NCBI RefSeq assembly: GCF_037176765.1
Contig: NC_090023.1
Coordinates: forward strand, 104,112,866 to 104,176,865
Length of the DNA stretch: 64,000 nt
Direction: 5' to 3'
From: Anolis sagrei
Taxonomy: Eukaryota > Chordata > Lepidosauria > Squamata > Anolidae
Part shown: piece by piece, positions 22,138-33,400 of the stretch
Position numbering within the stretch: position 1 is the stretch's first letter
Layout of the letters: each line of letters opens with the position of its first letter
Notes under the pieces: model-generated
Told to the model about the DNA's origin: nothing
The model's input: the letters and a program-made list of their open reading frames with translations, nothing else
The model's database searches: none
Made by a program: the position numbers and the translations under genes

Positions 22138-22339
22138 GCTACCCTCTCACAGGATGGCAAAACATCCTGGCGTCCCCTGGGCAATGTCCTTGCAGACGGC
22201 CAATTCTCTCAGACCAGAAGTGACTTCCAGTTTCTCGAGTCACTCCTGACATGGAAAAAAAACAAACCAACTACAAATACCAGTATGCCAAAGCCTTGTG
22301 CCATGGCAGCTACAGTGAGATCATATTGCCTGAACGCTA

Positions 22340-22412
22340 CAGCATGGACGCATCAACAAAAAGGGGCAGGACTGGATGGTCTCTGGAGTCTCCATCTCTG
22401 TATGATTCTATT
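22340..22412 (+). mobile_element. CR1 3' tail fragment
   Basis: ggggcaggactggatggtct and tgtatgattctatt, a degraded CR1 terminus. Confidence 0.5.
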
Positions 22413-22500
22413 TATATATGGAGTGGGGTTCAGGTTAAGTGTTGTACAGATTGAGCATTCCTGATCAGAAATCCAGAATCTTCCCAAATTAGCCATTTGG

Positions 22501-22650
22501 GGGCCCTTCCACACAGCCCTATGTCCCAGAATATCAAGGCAGAAAATCCCACATTATCTGAGTGTGGACTCAGATAACCCAGTTCAAAGCAAATATTGTG
22601 GGATTTTCTGCTTTGATATTCTGGGATATAGGGCTGCGTGGAAGAACCCT
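22501..22650. mobile_element. MITE family A, copy 1
   Basis: Ends gggcccttccacacagccct and gggctgcgtggaagaaccct, with inner cagataacccagttcaaagc and ttgtgggattttctgc arms. Four more copies are in the window. Confidence 0.75.
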
Positions 22651-22689
22651 GGGTGTCCCAGTGTAGACTCATATAATCCAGTTCAAAAC

Positions 22690-22925
22690 AGATAATAATA
22701 ATAATCTTTATGTATACCCCGCCACCATCTCCCCAAGAGGACTCGAGACAACTTACATGAGGCCAAGCCCGACAATACATACATTAGTAAATCAACACAG
22801 CAATAAACAAGGAAAACAAACAAACAAATAAATAAAAATAAAAATACAATGCAAAGCCATTATAAATAACATATCAGCAAAAACAAGACATTTTAAAACA
22901 CAAAAATCCAACACTAAGGGCAGGG
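22690..22925 (-). mobile_element. LINE 3' tail
   Basis: taataataatctttatgtat, ccgccaccatctccccaaga and acttacatgaggccaagccc, the reverse complement of a LINE 3' end. From 22925 to 23320 the sequence may continue the LINE but is not certain. Confidence 0.65.
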
Positions 22926-23579
22926 CCAAATCTAATAGATTAAACATTTAAAATACTGGGTGTGAGCAGTAGTAAAATGAATCTGAACAGGGGTTTTTAG
23001 AGGGTAAGGTAGGGTGATTGACCCAACAGGAAGGATAAAGTGCTTCAGAGGACATTTTGCAGAACATTGGTCAGAACAGGGAGTTAGTCTGGATTTTATA
23101 TGGCAGTCAATATGGGGACTGAGATACTGACACACTCGCTTTTTGATGGTTCAGGTTACACAAACAAATTGCAGAAAATAATTTAAAATGTTAAATAATA
23201 TTGCCCTTAGGCTGTGTGCATGAGGTGTATAGGAAACATAAATGAATGTTAGGTTTACACTTGGGCCCCAACCCCAAGGAAATCTTGCATATTTAAAAAG
23301 ATACATCTGTAGTGTATCCCAAGTTCTTCTCAGCCCAACAACAAAACAATCTTGGTGACTTGGTTTTGAGGCCTGTTCCTGGGCTTATTTGGGGGCACCG
23401 ATTTAGAAAATGGCATTGGAGAAACTGCATCAGCTGTAGTTTCCTAGATATGGTTAACATGGATTTCTATGGGTCAGCAGATGGTGACTGGGAGATGGCA
23501 TATGTTCAATATCTCAAAACTGAGGGCTGATAGGGAAAAACTGGTGACATTTTTTGAATCAGCAGGTGAAATATATCCA

Positions 23580-23727
23580 GGATCCTTCCACATAACTGAA
23601 TAAAATCCCACATCTGCTTTGAACTGGAATATATGGCAGTGTGAACTCAGATAACCCAGTTCAAAGCTGATATTGTGGGATTTTCTGCCATGATATTCTA
23701 GGTTATATGGATTTGTGGAAGGGCCCC
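23580..23727. mobile_element. MITE family A, copy 2
   Basis: Ends ggatccttccacataactga and atttgtggaagggcccccag. Same internal structure as 22501-22650. Confidence 0.7.
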
Positions 23728-24411
23728 CAGAAACGGGCTAACATTCAAAGGACCAAAATCTAGAATACAAAACATCTCTGTCCTAATAATTTCAAACAAG
23801 GGATACCAACTTTTACTTTAGATTCTAGTGGAAATAAATTGTACATGACAGGAGCCTTTTTCACAAATCAGAACATGCAAGGATAAGCCTTTTACTTTCC
23901 AGTGCACGCTCTCTCTGCAGAGTTATAGAACGGTTCTTCCTAGGACGTGTAGTTTAGGGAGGGATAGTTACAATTCTCAGCCAGTTTTCCTGAACTGCAG
24001 ATCCCAGGATTACATCGGATGGAACCTTGAAGTTAAAGGGGAACAATAGCATTGAGAATGGGTAATGTGGTTCTCCTCTAGAGCAGAGAGAAGCCTGTTT
24101 AGTTTTTAGTCTCAATCTTAAATGAGTTACCCAATGTCCTCTTCCTTTTTTGGTACACTTCCTTCCGACTAGAGTTCAAGTCATAAGAAATAGTGGTTTC
24201 TAATTTGTTCTGACCTCAAAATACCCCCATTTGAAGTTCTGCAACCTCTGAAAATGAGGTTTTGTAATGTGCAGTGCAACCTCCTTAATCATGACATTTT
24301 ATGGAGTCTTGTCATCTTTCTATTGCAATTGTCTCTTTTCTACCACTTTCTGGACAAATGACACAGGGTAGCCTCTTAATGTCTTTTAGTCATTTGTATT
24401 GCTTCTTCATT
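23728..24411. other. intergenic stretch, nothing recognised
   Basis: Ordinary sequence with no ORF, RNA gene or clear repeat. Confidence 0.5.
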
Positions 24412-24420
24412 GGAAGCAAT

Positions 24421-24675
24421 GGAGTCCTCAGTGGCGGAATGGATTAAATCCTTGTGCCAGCAGGACTGTTGTCCAAAAGGTTGGTGGTTCAAATCCAAGG
24501 AGCGGGGTGAGCTCTCGTCTGTCAGCTCCAGCTTCCCATGCGGGGATATGAGAGAAGCCTCCCACAAGATGTTAAAACATCCGAGCACCCCCTGGGCAAA
24601 GTCCTTGCAGACAGCCAATTCTCTCACACCAGAAGCAACTTGCAGTTTCTCAAGTTGCTCCTGACATAAAAAAAA
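24421..24675 (+). mobile_element. full-length squamate SINE with target duplication
   Basis: Head gagtcctcagtggcggaat, body gtcagctccagcttcccatg, and tail gcagtttctcaagttgctcc followed by an A-run. It is flanked by perfect 9-base repeats GGAAGCAAT (24412-24420 and 24676-24684). Confidence 0.9.
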
Positions 24676-25205
24676 GGAAGCAATTCAGGTTAAGCTTTTC
24701 ACAGTCAGGATACTTCAAAATGGATGGTTACTCGCACTACTAACCACGACAGTTTTAAGCAAAGTGTTTATTATGATCTTGCCATGTCTCATTCAACAAG
24801 TGTATCTGTGCTATATTCATTGTATCAGTTTGCTTCAACGTTGTGAATTCTGTGAGCTTAAATCGTAAAGTACATAGATTAAAAAAATTCCAACTGGGTG
24901 TAACTTTTTCCAAATAGGTGTTCTTCTAGTGCAGAAATATTTGTAGTCTGCTATAATATTAACAATGTTTAGCAAGATGAATAATCCAAATAGCAAATTT
25001 GCCTCATATCTAGAGTCAGAATCTGACATAAGAAGGGGCTGGGGCCAGAAGAAACTCCAAAGGTTTCCACTTTGGTTATGCAAATATTCTTTTGTGTAAG
25101 AATAATTTTCCAGCTGAAATCTTATCTGCAGTTTTAGTTCTCATTTTAGTCATATCCTGATGTAGCCTATATATTATAATTCTCTGTGTTCTAACTTTTT
25201 TCCAG

Positions 25206-25290
25206 AGGAGAAACAGCTACATTAATTTAAGAATGTATTTTGAAAAACTGACTGTTGTGGTGTTGCTGATCTTTGGCTTTGTCAGCCCAG
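25206..25290 (+). CDS. IL18R1: IL18R1 exon with start codon and signal peptide
   Basis: The exon begins after acceptor cttttttccag at 25205 and has 27 bases of 5' UTR before ATG 25233. It encodes [19 protein letters not shown], a short basic-polar start followed by a hydrophobic core, then donor gtaaat. It leaves in phase 1. The presence of an acceptor before the ATG shows that transcription starts in an upstream exon. Confidence 0.88.
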
Positions 25291-27450
25291 GTAAATGTAA
25301 CTCAGTGTTTTCTTCTTAATGCAATTTATAACAAGTTAAAATCGTTTTCTGTTGTTGTCACTTATTTTCTACTTTAGCACTCAATGAGCAATTATCGATA
25401 ATCAGAAGACAGATTAAAAACAAATCAAAACTACTTTAAAAGCAAATTAGGACCATTCCACACAGGCATATAATCCAGAATATCAAGGCAGAAAACCCCA
25501 CAATATCTTCTTTGAACTGAGTTATCTGGGTCCACACAGCCATATATTCAAATTCAAAGCAGATAATGTAGGATTTTATTCAGCTGTGTGGAAGAAGCCT
25601 TAGACAATAAGACACTGTAATCACAATATTAATCAAGCAATTAACATTACAGGCATACATCAGTTAACAAACCTCCAGTCCTCTTTTCAGAGAGCCAGTG
25701 TGGTGTAGTGGCTTGAGTACTGGACTACAACTCTGAAGACCAGGGTTTGAACCCTTGCTTGGCCATGGAAACCCTCAGGGGGATCTTGGTCACATCACAC
25801 TCTCTCAGTCTTAGAGGAAGGCAAAGGAAACCCCCTCTGAACAAATTTTGCCAAGAAGCCTCCTATGATAGCTTCGCCTTAGGGTGAACTTGTTGTTTCA
25901 TTTCACATGTGCATATTGCTTAGTATGAATGACAACTTTGCTGGAACACATTGAACTGCTCTTTTTTGTGATGTAGGAATCTGTACTTATACTTTCTATC
26001 TTATTTCTGTCTCTGGTATCAAATATTATTTTGAAGACACCATGTCTGTCATCATTGTTAACTGAAGTATACATGTCATATCATGTATTCAAAGCCCTGG
26101 CAGTTAAAAGTGGTCTATAGCATTATAATTGTGTAAAGTGAAAATGCTTGTCAAAATTGCACTGTCTTTACCCTCACACATGAAATATGCCAATATAAAG
26201 ACTGTCTGAGACGCTTCAGTTGCTGCAACATCTTTAAGACAGATGTTTAGAGAGCCTCCTTTTTATTTTTAAAAAAGAATGTTTATTAATTTTTTAAACA
26301 TACACAGGCTAAAATAACAAAGAAAAAAACAATTAGTTATACAAAGACATGTGCACTTAACCCCCTCATCTAAACCCAATCTCACCACCACTACAACACC
26401 AAAAGATAAACACACTAAAAACTATGGAAATAGGGTAGGGAAGGTTGTAGGGGTAAAGACATTGGGGTTTGGGAAGGGGAAGGGAATCCTACACTAAGGG
26501 TATGGTTAGAACTTCCCATCTTTTTTATCATGGTTAGTATTTCTTCTTTGTAGTCTTTCTATTATCCCAATTGTGCTCTTCTCTTCTCTTTCCTCTTGAA
26601 TGGCCTGGCAGTGGGTTGATCTGTCTATCTATGTCATTGCTTTGAAGTTATTTTGAATTAAGTAGTCTTTCACTGGATTCTGGTTTGTTTCTTCTTTGTA
26701 TGTGCCTCGTATGTGCCTTCTTAAAGGTAAGAAAAGTTGGTACTGATTGTTAATTTGGAATGCATTCCACAATTTGGGAGTAATACATACAAGCAATTCT
26801 CAAACACTGAGATTGCAGATAGACAGTCTATAACAAAACAGGTAGTCCTTAAGTCTCCTTCAAATTTGAGAAAGGCGAGATAAAAATATTGTAAATAAAT
26901 AAATAATTAAACAAATAAACCAAACCCAAAACAAGAGTTTGAAAGGTAGAGGGCAACTCCTTCAATTGGGCCTAGGAAGCACTTGCAACAAGTTCATGTC
27001 TTTTGATGTTGGTTTAACATGATCTCAATACATGCTCCATAGTTGTGTTGCAGTGGTGCAATGGGTTATACCACTGAGCTGCTGAACGTGATGACTGGGT
27101 TGGCAGTTCAGATCCCTGGGATGGGGTGAGCTCTTGCTGTTAGCCCCAGCTTCTGCTAACCTAGCAGTTCAAAAACATGCAAATGTGAGTAGATGAATAA
27201 GTATGTTCTCGGTGGGAAGGTAAATGGCGCTCCATGCAGCCACATGACTTCGGAGGTTTCTACGGACAACACGGGCTCTTCAGCTTAGAAATAGGGAAGA
27301 GCACCACCCCCCAGAGCCAGAGATGAGCACCACCCCTCAGAGCCTTTACCTTTATCTGTGGTTTGTTGTTTCAAGGCATTGTATATTTGCCTTTGTCTTT
27401 GCTGGAAGCCGCCCTGATTCCCCACTGGGAGATAAGGCAGAATACATGTA

Positions 27451-27489
<39 letters not shown>

Positions 27490-30400
27490 TACTACTAACC
27501 AGTTAGTTGTTGTGTGTTGTCTCAGCTGAAGCTTCCCAGACAGTTTTCAAGATTGGCACTGCAGTAGTTAAGACACAGTGCAACTCATATGTGAGTATCT
27601 GCTTCTATGTAAGTGTCAGGTATACCGCTGGGTCTTAGAATGAAACACACACTCACAAGAACAGATCGTGGAATTGCGGTTTATTCAGTCCACACAGTAC
27701 AACAGCAAAGAGAGAACTGAGGTTTCCCGCCAGGATTCTCCCAATCCCCCCTCCTGGCCTCGCTCCCCCCTTTCCCCCTTGGCTTATCACCATTTAGACT
27801 ACAATTCTTTTCCCACATCTTCAAAGTGAAAGCTTGGCCAGATGGCCCTACTATAAACTAATCTATCATGGCTACTCCCCCTACTGTCAGGACAGTGTCA
27901 GGAAGAAGACTTCGTGGAATCTCTTGGAAACATGAAGGCACATCCTGACAGTAAGGCTGACTTGGAAAAAATGATAGCAAATACACTAAGCCAAATGGTG
28001 CAAAAGCATTCTTTGCCACTGCTGCCAACTGGCAAGCTAAGAACTGTGCAGATTTAACAGGTATTTTCACTTGCACAATTATAATGCTATATTCCAATTT
28101 TTAACTGACAGGGAAACATTTGGGATGTGTAACTTGGTGAAGCTCTCTCACTGAGAATTTGAATGCCTTCCACTAAGCTGCAAATCTAGAATTTCATAGG
28201 ATGTTGTCAGGGCAGTTAAAATGGAATATACTCTTATAATGACATAGATTGTGTGGAAGGACAAAGGGTGTACTCTTAAAGTATGAACATGACTGTTGTG
28301 GCATAGCACAATCAGGATGGAAAGCTATCTTGTTGGGGTTGAATTTCATTCTAATCCAGACCATTCTCTAAACCGGAGAGCGATTCAATGGTGTTGACTC
28401 CTTCCTTATTGTAAGTACAGTGCTGTTGGACATGCCAGCATAATAGTGACACATAAGTACACATTTCTTTACATTTCTTTGCATTTTCAGTATCTTCAGT
28501 CTGTAGGAGAATAACTGGACAAATGTTTGCTAAAGTTATGTCAATCTGATATACTAAAAAGTAATTTTTCAAAGCCTAATTAGGAATAGGATTAGTATAA
28601 ATCATCATTTTCCAGATGTTGGGAAAGGCCATAAATATATTGTCAAGACCCAGAAGCCTTAATTAGAGCCAAACACAAAATAAGAGTTCAAACACAGCTT
28701 TATTGTACAAAAATAGTCTTTCAATGCACTTAACTTCAGTGCTAAGAGTCTCAGGAGTAATTTGGCATCAAAAACAAAGCGATACCAGGAACAAAAATAT
28801 AACCCGGATTATAGCACTGCCTTATAATCTGGATTAAACTAAAAGTTAAGCAATTCGCTTGAAAATTGGCACAGCACAAAAACACAGTCACAGAAGATGG
28901 AAAAACGAAGTCCCAAAACGAGGAATTGTTCAAGCACAAAGTTATAAAAGTTCAAAGTCCAGAAAGCCAAAAACAATAGTCAAACCGGTCCGTGGTCAAG
29001 CCGTAGGTAAACAAACGCTGGAACACAGGAATCTTCGAGGAACAGGAATTCAGGAACACACAAAGCTGTAGCCCAGGGATCCAGTTCAAGAGTTGGCAGT
29101 ACAAAGAGTTATGTCCAATAAAGACGCTTTGCCTTCTGCAAAGTATCATGCAAACAGACCCCACTCAAAGTTCCTCATCAGAGCTTGATGAGCTCCCCAC
29201 CCTTTCTTCATCACTCTCAGCTGCCCCCAACCCGGCAGTTGAATCCGAGCGCCCATCCCTCCACCTCTGCCAGCGTCTGCTAAGACTTAGATCCTGACAA
29301 GAGGTCCCTGGCTGCCAATCCTCAGTGAACCCCTCAAACTCCTCACTAGAGGTGGGTTGATTGCAAATGTCCCTTATTTGTTGAACACGGGTCCAATCCA
29401 ATTCCTCCTCTTCCATATCACTCCCAGACCCAGAACTCCTTTCAAAACCCAGGAAATCCTCATCCTCTGTTGGTGCACTAAGTATTTCCCGGATGCGCTT
29501 CCTCTGCAATTCCCCTTTGGATTCCGGCTCGTGAGCAGCCCTCTTTACACCTCTGCTCCCTTCCCCCATCTCACAATCAGAGAAGCCTTGAAACGTGTCA
29601 GTATCACTTGGTGCCATAATGATTTCCCTAATGCGCTTACGCTGCTGTTCTCCCTTCGACTCCTGAGCAGACCAGGAGTAGCAACACTACCAACATGCTG
29701 AACTACATGTATTTATATATGCATTTTCAAAATTCTTTCAAGGTAAACTCTGCAAGCTATACCATGTATTAGAAGATGAATATTTTTCAATTGGCTGTCC
29801 TGCTGTAAAACAAGATAAAGGATATACTATAACTTGGCATAGAGAACAAGAAGAGAAGTCGATGGAAATTCAAGAAGACCAAAGAATTGAAATGGATGGG
29901 AGATATTTGCAATTTTGGCCTGTTGCATTGAATGACACTGGGAAATATAATTGTTGTCTCAGGTAGGTGCCCAAATGAATAAACACAAGTATGCTTATTT
30001 TTCAGTCTTAATTACTCTTCATATTAATTTCATATGAAGAAAAGCAGTGTTAGTCCATATTTACATTAGTAGTAGTCACTACATAGCATTTTGAAATGCA
30101 TTTTTTCAGTTCTTTAAAAACAGAGGTGCCAAGGTTAATCACTCCAACTTTAATATCTTACATCGTTGTCATTGGATTTATCCTGAAACAACACTGAATT
30201 CATAACCTTTAGCAGTTGTGGTTTTTTTTTCTTGTAAGAAATCAACAATGTTTGCATAGTTAGGAAAGCCTCCTGTGTTTTGCTAGGGGTTTTCTAAGAG
30301 GCCTTCTTTTGGGTCAATTCCCCTTGTGTCCTCAGATCCAGTATTTAAGTACAAAGGAAGTTGCAAGGGTCAAAAACCCATTCTTCTAGGAATGTTATCT

Positions 30401-33400
30401 GGATTTAGTCCATTATTACAGATAATATCGTTTTACTACTTCCCTTTATAAATAAATAAATAAATAAATAATATTTTAAAATTAAATTGTTATTTTTTAA
30501 AGGCAGTGGCCCTCTTTGTAAAAAGCAACGGTTTATTTAAATTGAATCATAATTTTAATGCAGCTCAGGATATTAAAATCTACCTTAATCTTATTTTAAA
30601 ATGTATTTTGAATATTACATACAAACCTCAGATAACTATAATAACCTGTGGACTTTCCTCACATTAAACTTTACAAAAACTTATTTTTTTACCTGATATA
30701 TGAGACTGTGAGCAAAAACATGACTTGGAGTTGTCTGGGAAAGGGTTTGACTTGCTGCTGCTGGAGAAGGCTGTTGGGAATGAATCAACATGTGTGCTGG
30801 CCAGAGAAGCACAGTTAGCTTTTGATTTTCTGATGCCACAAGGGGATCAGTGGACCTGACCAATTTTAACAACTGGTTTGGGTGAAGGTTAATCTGCCTA
30901 CCACCACACTAACCTGTGGAGAGGAGAGAGAAGAAACACTGGCTCTAATATTTCATTGGCTTTTCCTCACTGTCACTAAGAATCTAGGGCATTTTAATAA
31001 CTGATTTAGCTGTGCACTTTTCAATCTTTTTTTATTTTGCTAAAACAGATCCCTTTAAAAGAGATCTGACAAGTATTTATCAAAAGTCTTCTGTGCTGCT
31101 GCTTGTTAAGATTTCTCTCTCACACATCAAGTCCATACTGTGTCTTTTGTGGCTATCAACAGTTGGGTCATGAAGACTGAATCAGAATCTTGAAAGGAAA
31201 TCATCACCTCGTTTTAGTAGGGCATGTAGATTGGAAAGGAGATGACTATACTCTGAGAAAGCTGATTTTTCTGACATAGAAGGCTTCAGGGAGTTGTTGA
31301 ATTCACAGTCCTGATACATTATCTAGATATACAGGTGGAACTGCAAAAAAAGTTATTTAAAGCTTATATTCTGCACAGGTAATTCCTACTAAGTTTAGTG
31401 AGGTTATAGTCTAATGTGTTTTAACATTTATGACATCTGTCAATCCCTTAATCACCATGGTTGATTTGGTTGATCTGACTGGCTAGGTGAGGATCTCCTT
31501 TCTCATCCACTATTCCATGTGTGTCCGTTGTTGAAGCAGGATGTTTAGTGGAAGAGGGTGACTATCCCAGATAGAAGTGTATTGTCAGTCAAGGCCTTAC
31601 AATATCTATACTTCCTTGCTACAACAGCTCAGCACCCATTTATAGGAGAATGTAGTGTCAAGAATTACAATACAGTTGGCCTTCTACACTTGTAGATTTG
31701 ATTTTTGTATATTTGATTATTATGGATTTGATTAAAATCTTCTTTCCATGAATCTCTAGATGGAAAAATACATTCCTAGGGAGGTATTTTTAAAATTCAC
31801 TTTAAAAAAAACTTTCATAGAGTGTGCTGCTTACCTGTGTAAATATGAGGGGCTGCATTAGTAAAAATTGGCTAAACGAATGAGCATTATTTAGCATCTA
31901 ATTCCATGTGAGTGCATGTGGGACAGTAACTGTTTAGCTTCTGCTTTGCCACTTTGATCATTCTGCTTGAGAGATCTACTATTATCTCTCACATTTCCTA
32001 ACAAGAGTTGTGGGGGTTGTAATCCAATCAATACAGTTAATAGTGGATTCTGACTCAAGGCCCAGAAAGAAAGAAAAATCCAAACTCAGGGTAAGAATAT
32101 AGTTGTCTTTTCTCATTTGGCAAGGCAAGAATATTGTTGTTTTCATCAGTGTTGTTTCATTTTGACTAGCTGTATCTTTCTACTTTGAGGCCTTAAATGT
32201 CTGGTTTTTCCAGGAAGCCTCTCAAAAATGCACACATTGACTAAGGGCCTCATCACACTAGAGAAAAAATCCACTTAAAATCCAGTTTCTGCCTTCCACA
32301 GAATTTTGGGGTTTGTAGTTTAGGGATGAGCCTTTAACAGCATCACTAAACTACAAACCCCAGAATTCTGAAGGAGGCAGAAACCAGATTGTAAGTGGGT
32401 TTTCTCTCTCTAGTGTGATGAAGTTTTAAGGGCAAGAAAGATATGGCATATGTTTGTACTAATCATGATAAAACTTCTTCTGCTTGAAAATTATGTATAG
32501 TGACATTTTTCTCCATTATGCCTCACAGCAATGGGACAGAAGTCATCAGCTGTTACCAATGGTCCCTAAACATTATCAAAAGAAATAAAGAAAGTTGTTT
32601 CAAGGCAGATCATGTGTTAACTGGGATACCAGGAATAGTTGGAAAATCCTATCTCTTTACATGCAATGATGTCCTTCATACTGCCAATGTTTCCAACATA
32701 ACATGGTACAAGGTATTTCTTGAAAACCACTTTTTCTTATAGTATACGTCTCCTTATATAACTACTTTTAAACTGTTTTAAATAGGATATCTTATGCAAT
32801 TCCTTTTTTTAGATCTTTGTTATCTTCACTGATCATTTTAAACTGTATTTTGTTTTAATCTATCTGGCATGTTGCTCTAGATGCCACATTGGTAGAAAGG
32901 TGGGATATAAATAATAAATACTTAGACAGATGAAATGAAATAGGCTGTTAGTTGTTCTCAGCTTACACACACACACACACAATAGCAGATCACAGCTTTA
33001 AAATAATAAAAAACAAGCAAACCACAGCCTTAAAAGCCTTGTGTGTAAAGGCAGGACGGGAATGGTGAGTTTCACAATTTTAATGATGTTATTGAAAAGG
33101 CCTCATATTTTGTACACACTCATTTGTTGTTGCACATGGACCACTCTTTTGAAGTACGGCTCTGCAGCAGATAATTTTAAGTACTTTACCAAGCTGCAAA
33201 TCCCAGGGTTTTGTAGAATAATGCCATGGCTGTTAAAGCGGTACAAGACTGTTATAAATATGTGGTATAGATGCACTTTGAGGATGAGTGGGTGACAAGA
33301 CTACATCTTCAGTGTAGAATTAATGCAATTTGGCATCATTTAACTCCCATGGCTTAATGCTATGGGATGATGGGAGTTTTTTTTAACAAGGTCCCTAACC

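Larger units (their letters stand above)
21502..22262 (+). mobile_element. squamate SINE split by two insertions
   Basis: The SINE pieces are 21502-21530 (head), 21667-21781 (body) and about 22138-22262 (3' part with cagacggccaattctctcag). Together they follow SINE order. The gaps hold a MITE and a minus-strand LINE fragment. Confidence 0.75.

Noticed and set aside
29165-29617. 150-residue minus-strand ORF as a host gene
   Set aside because: It sits in an LTR-like unit with repeat-type context and has no splice partners; host origin cannot be supported from this window.
31670-31800. Possible mariner end near acagttggccttctac
   Set aside because: Only one end is visible and no inverted partner was found.
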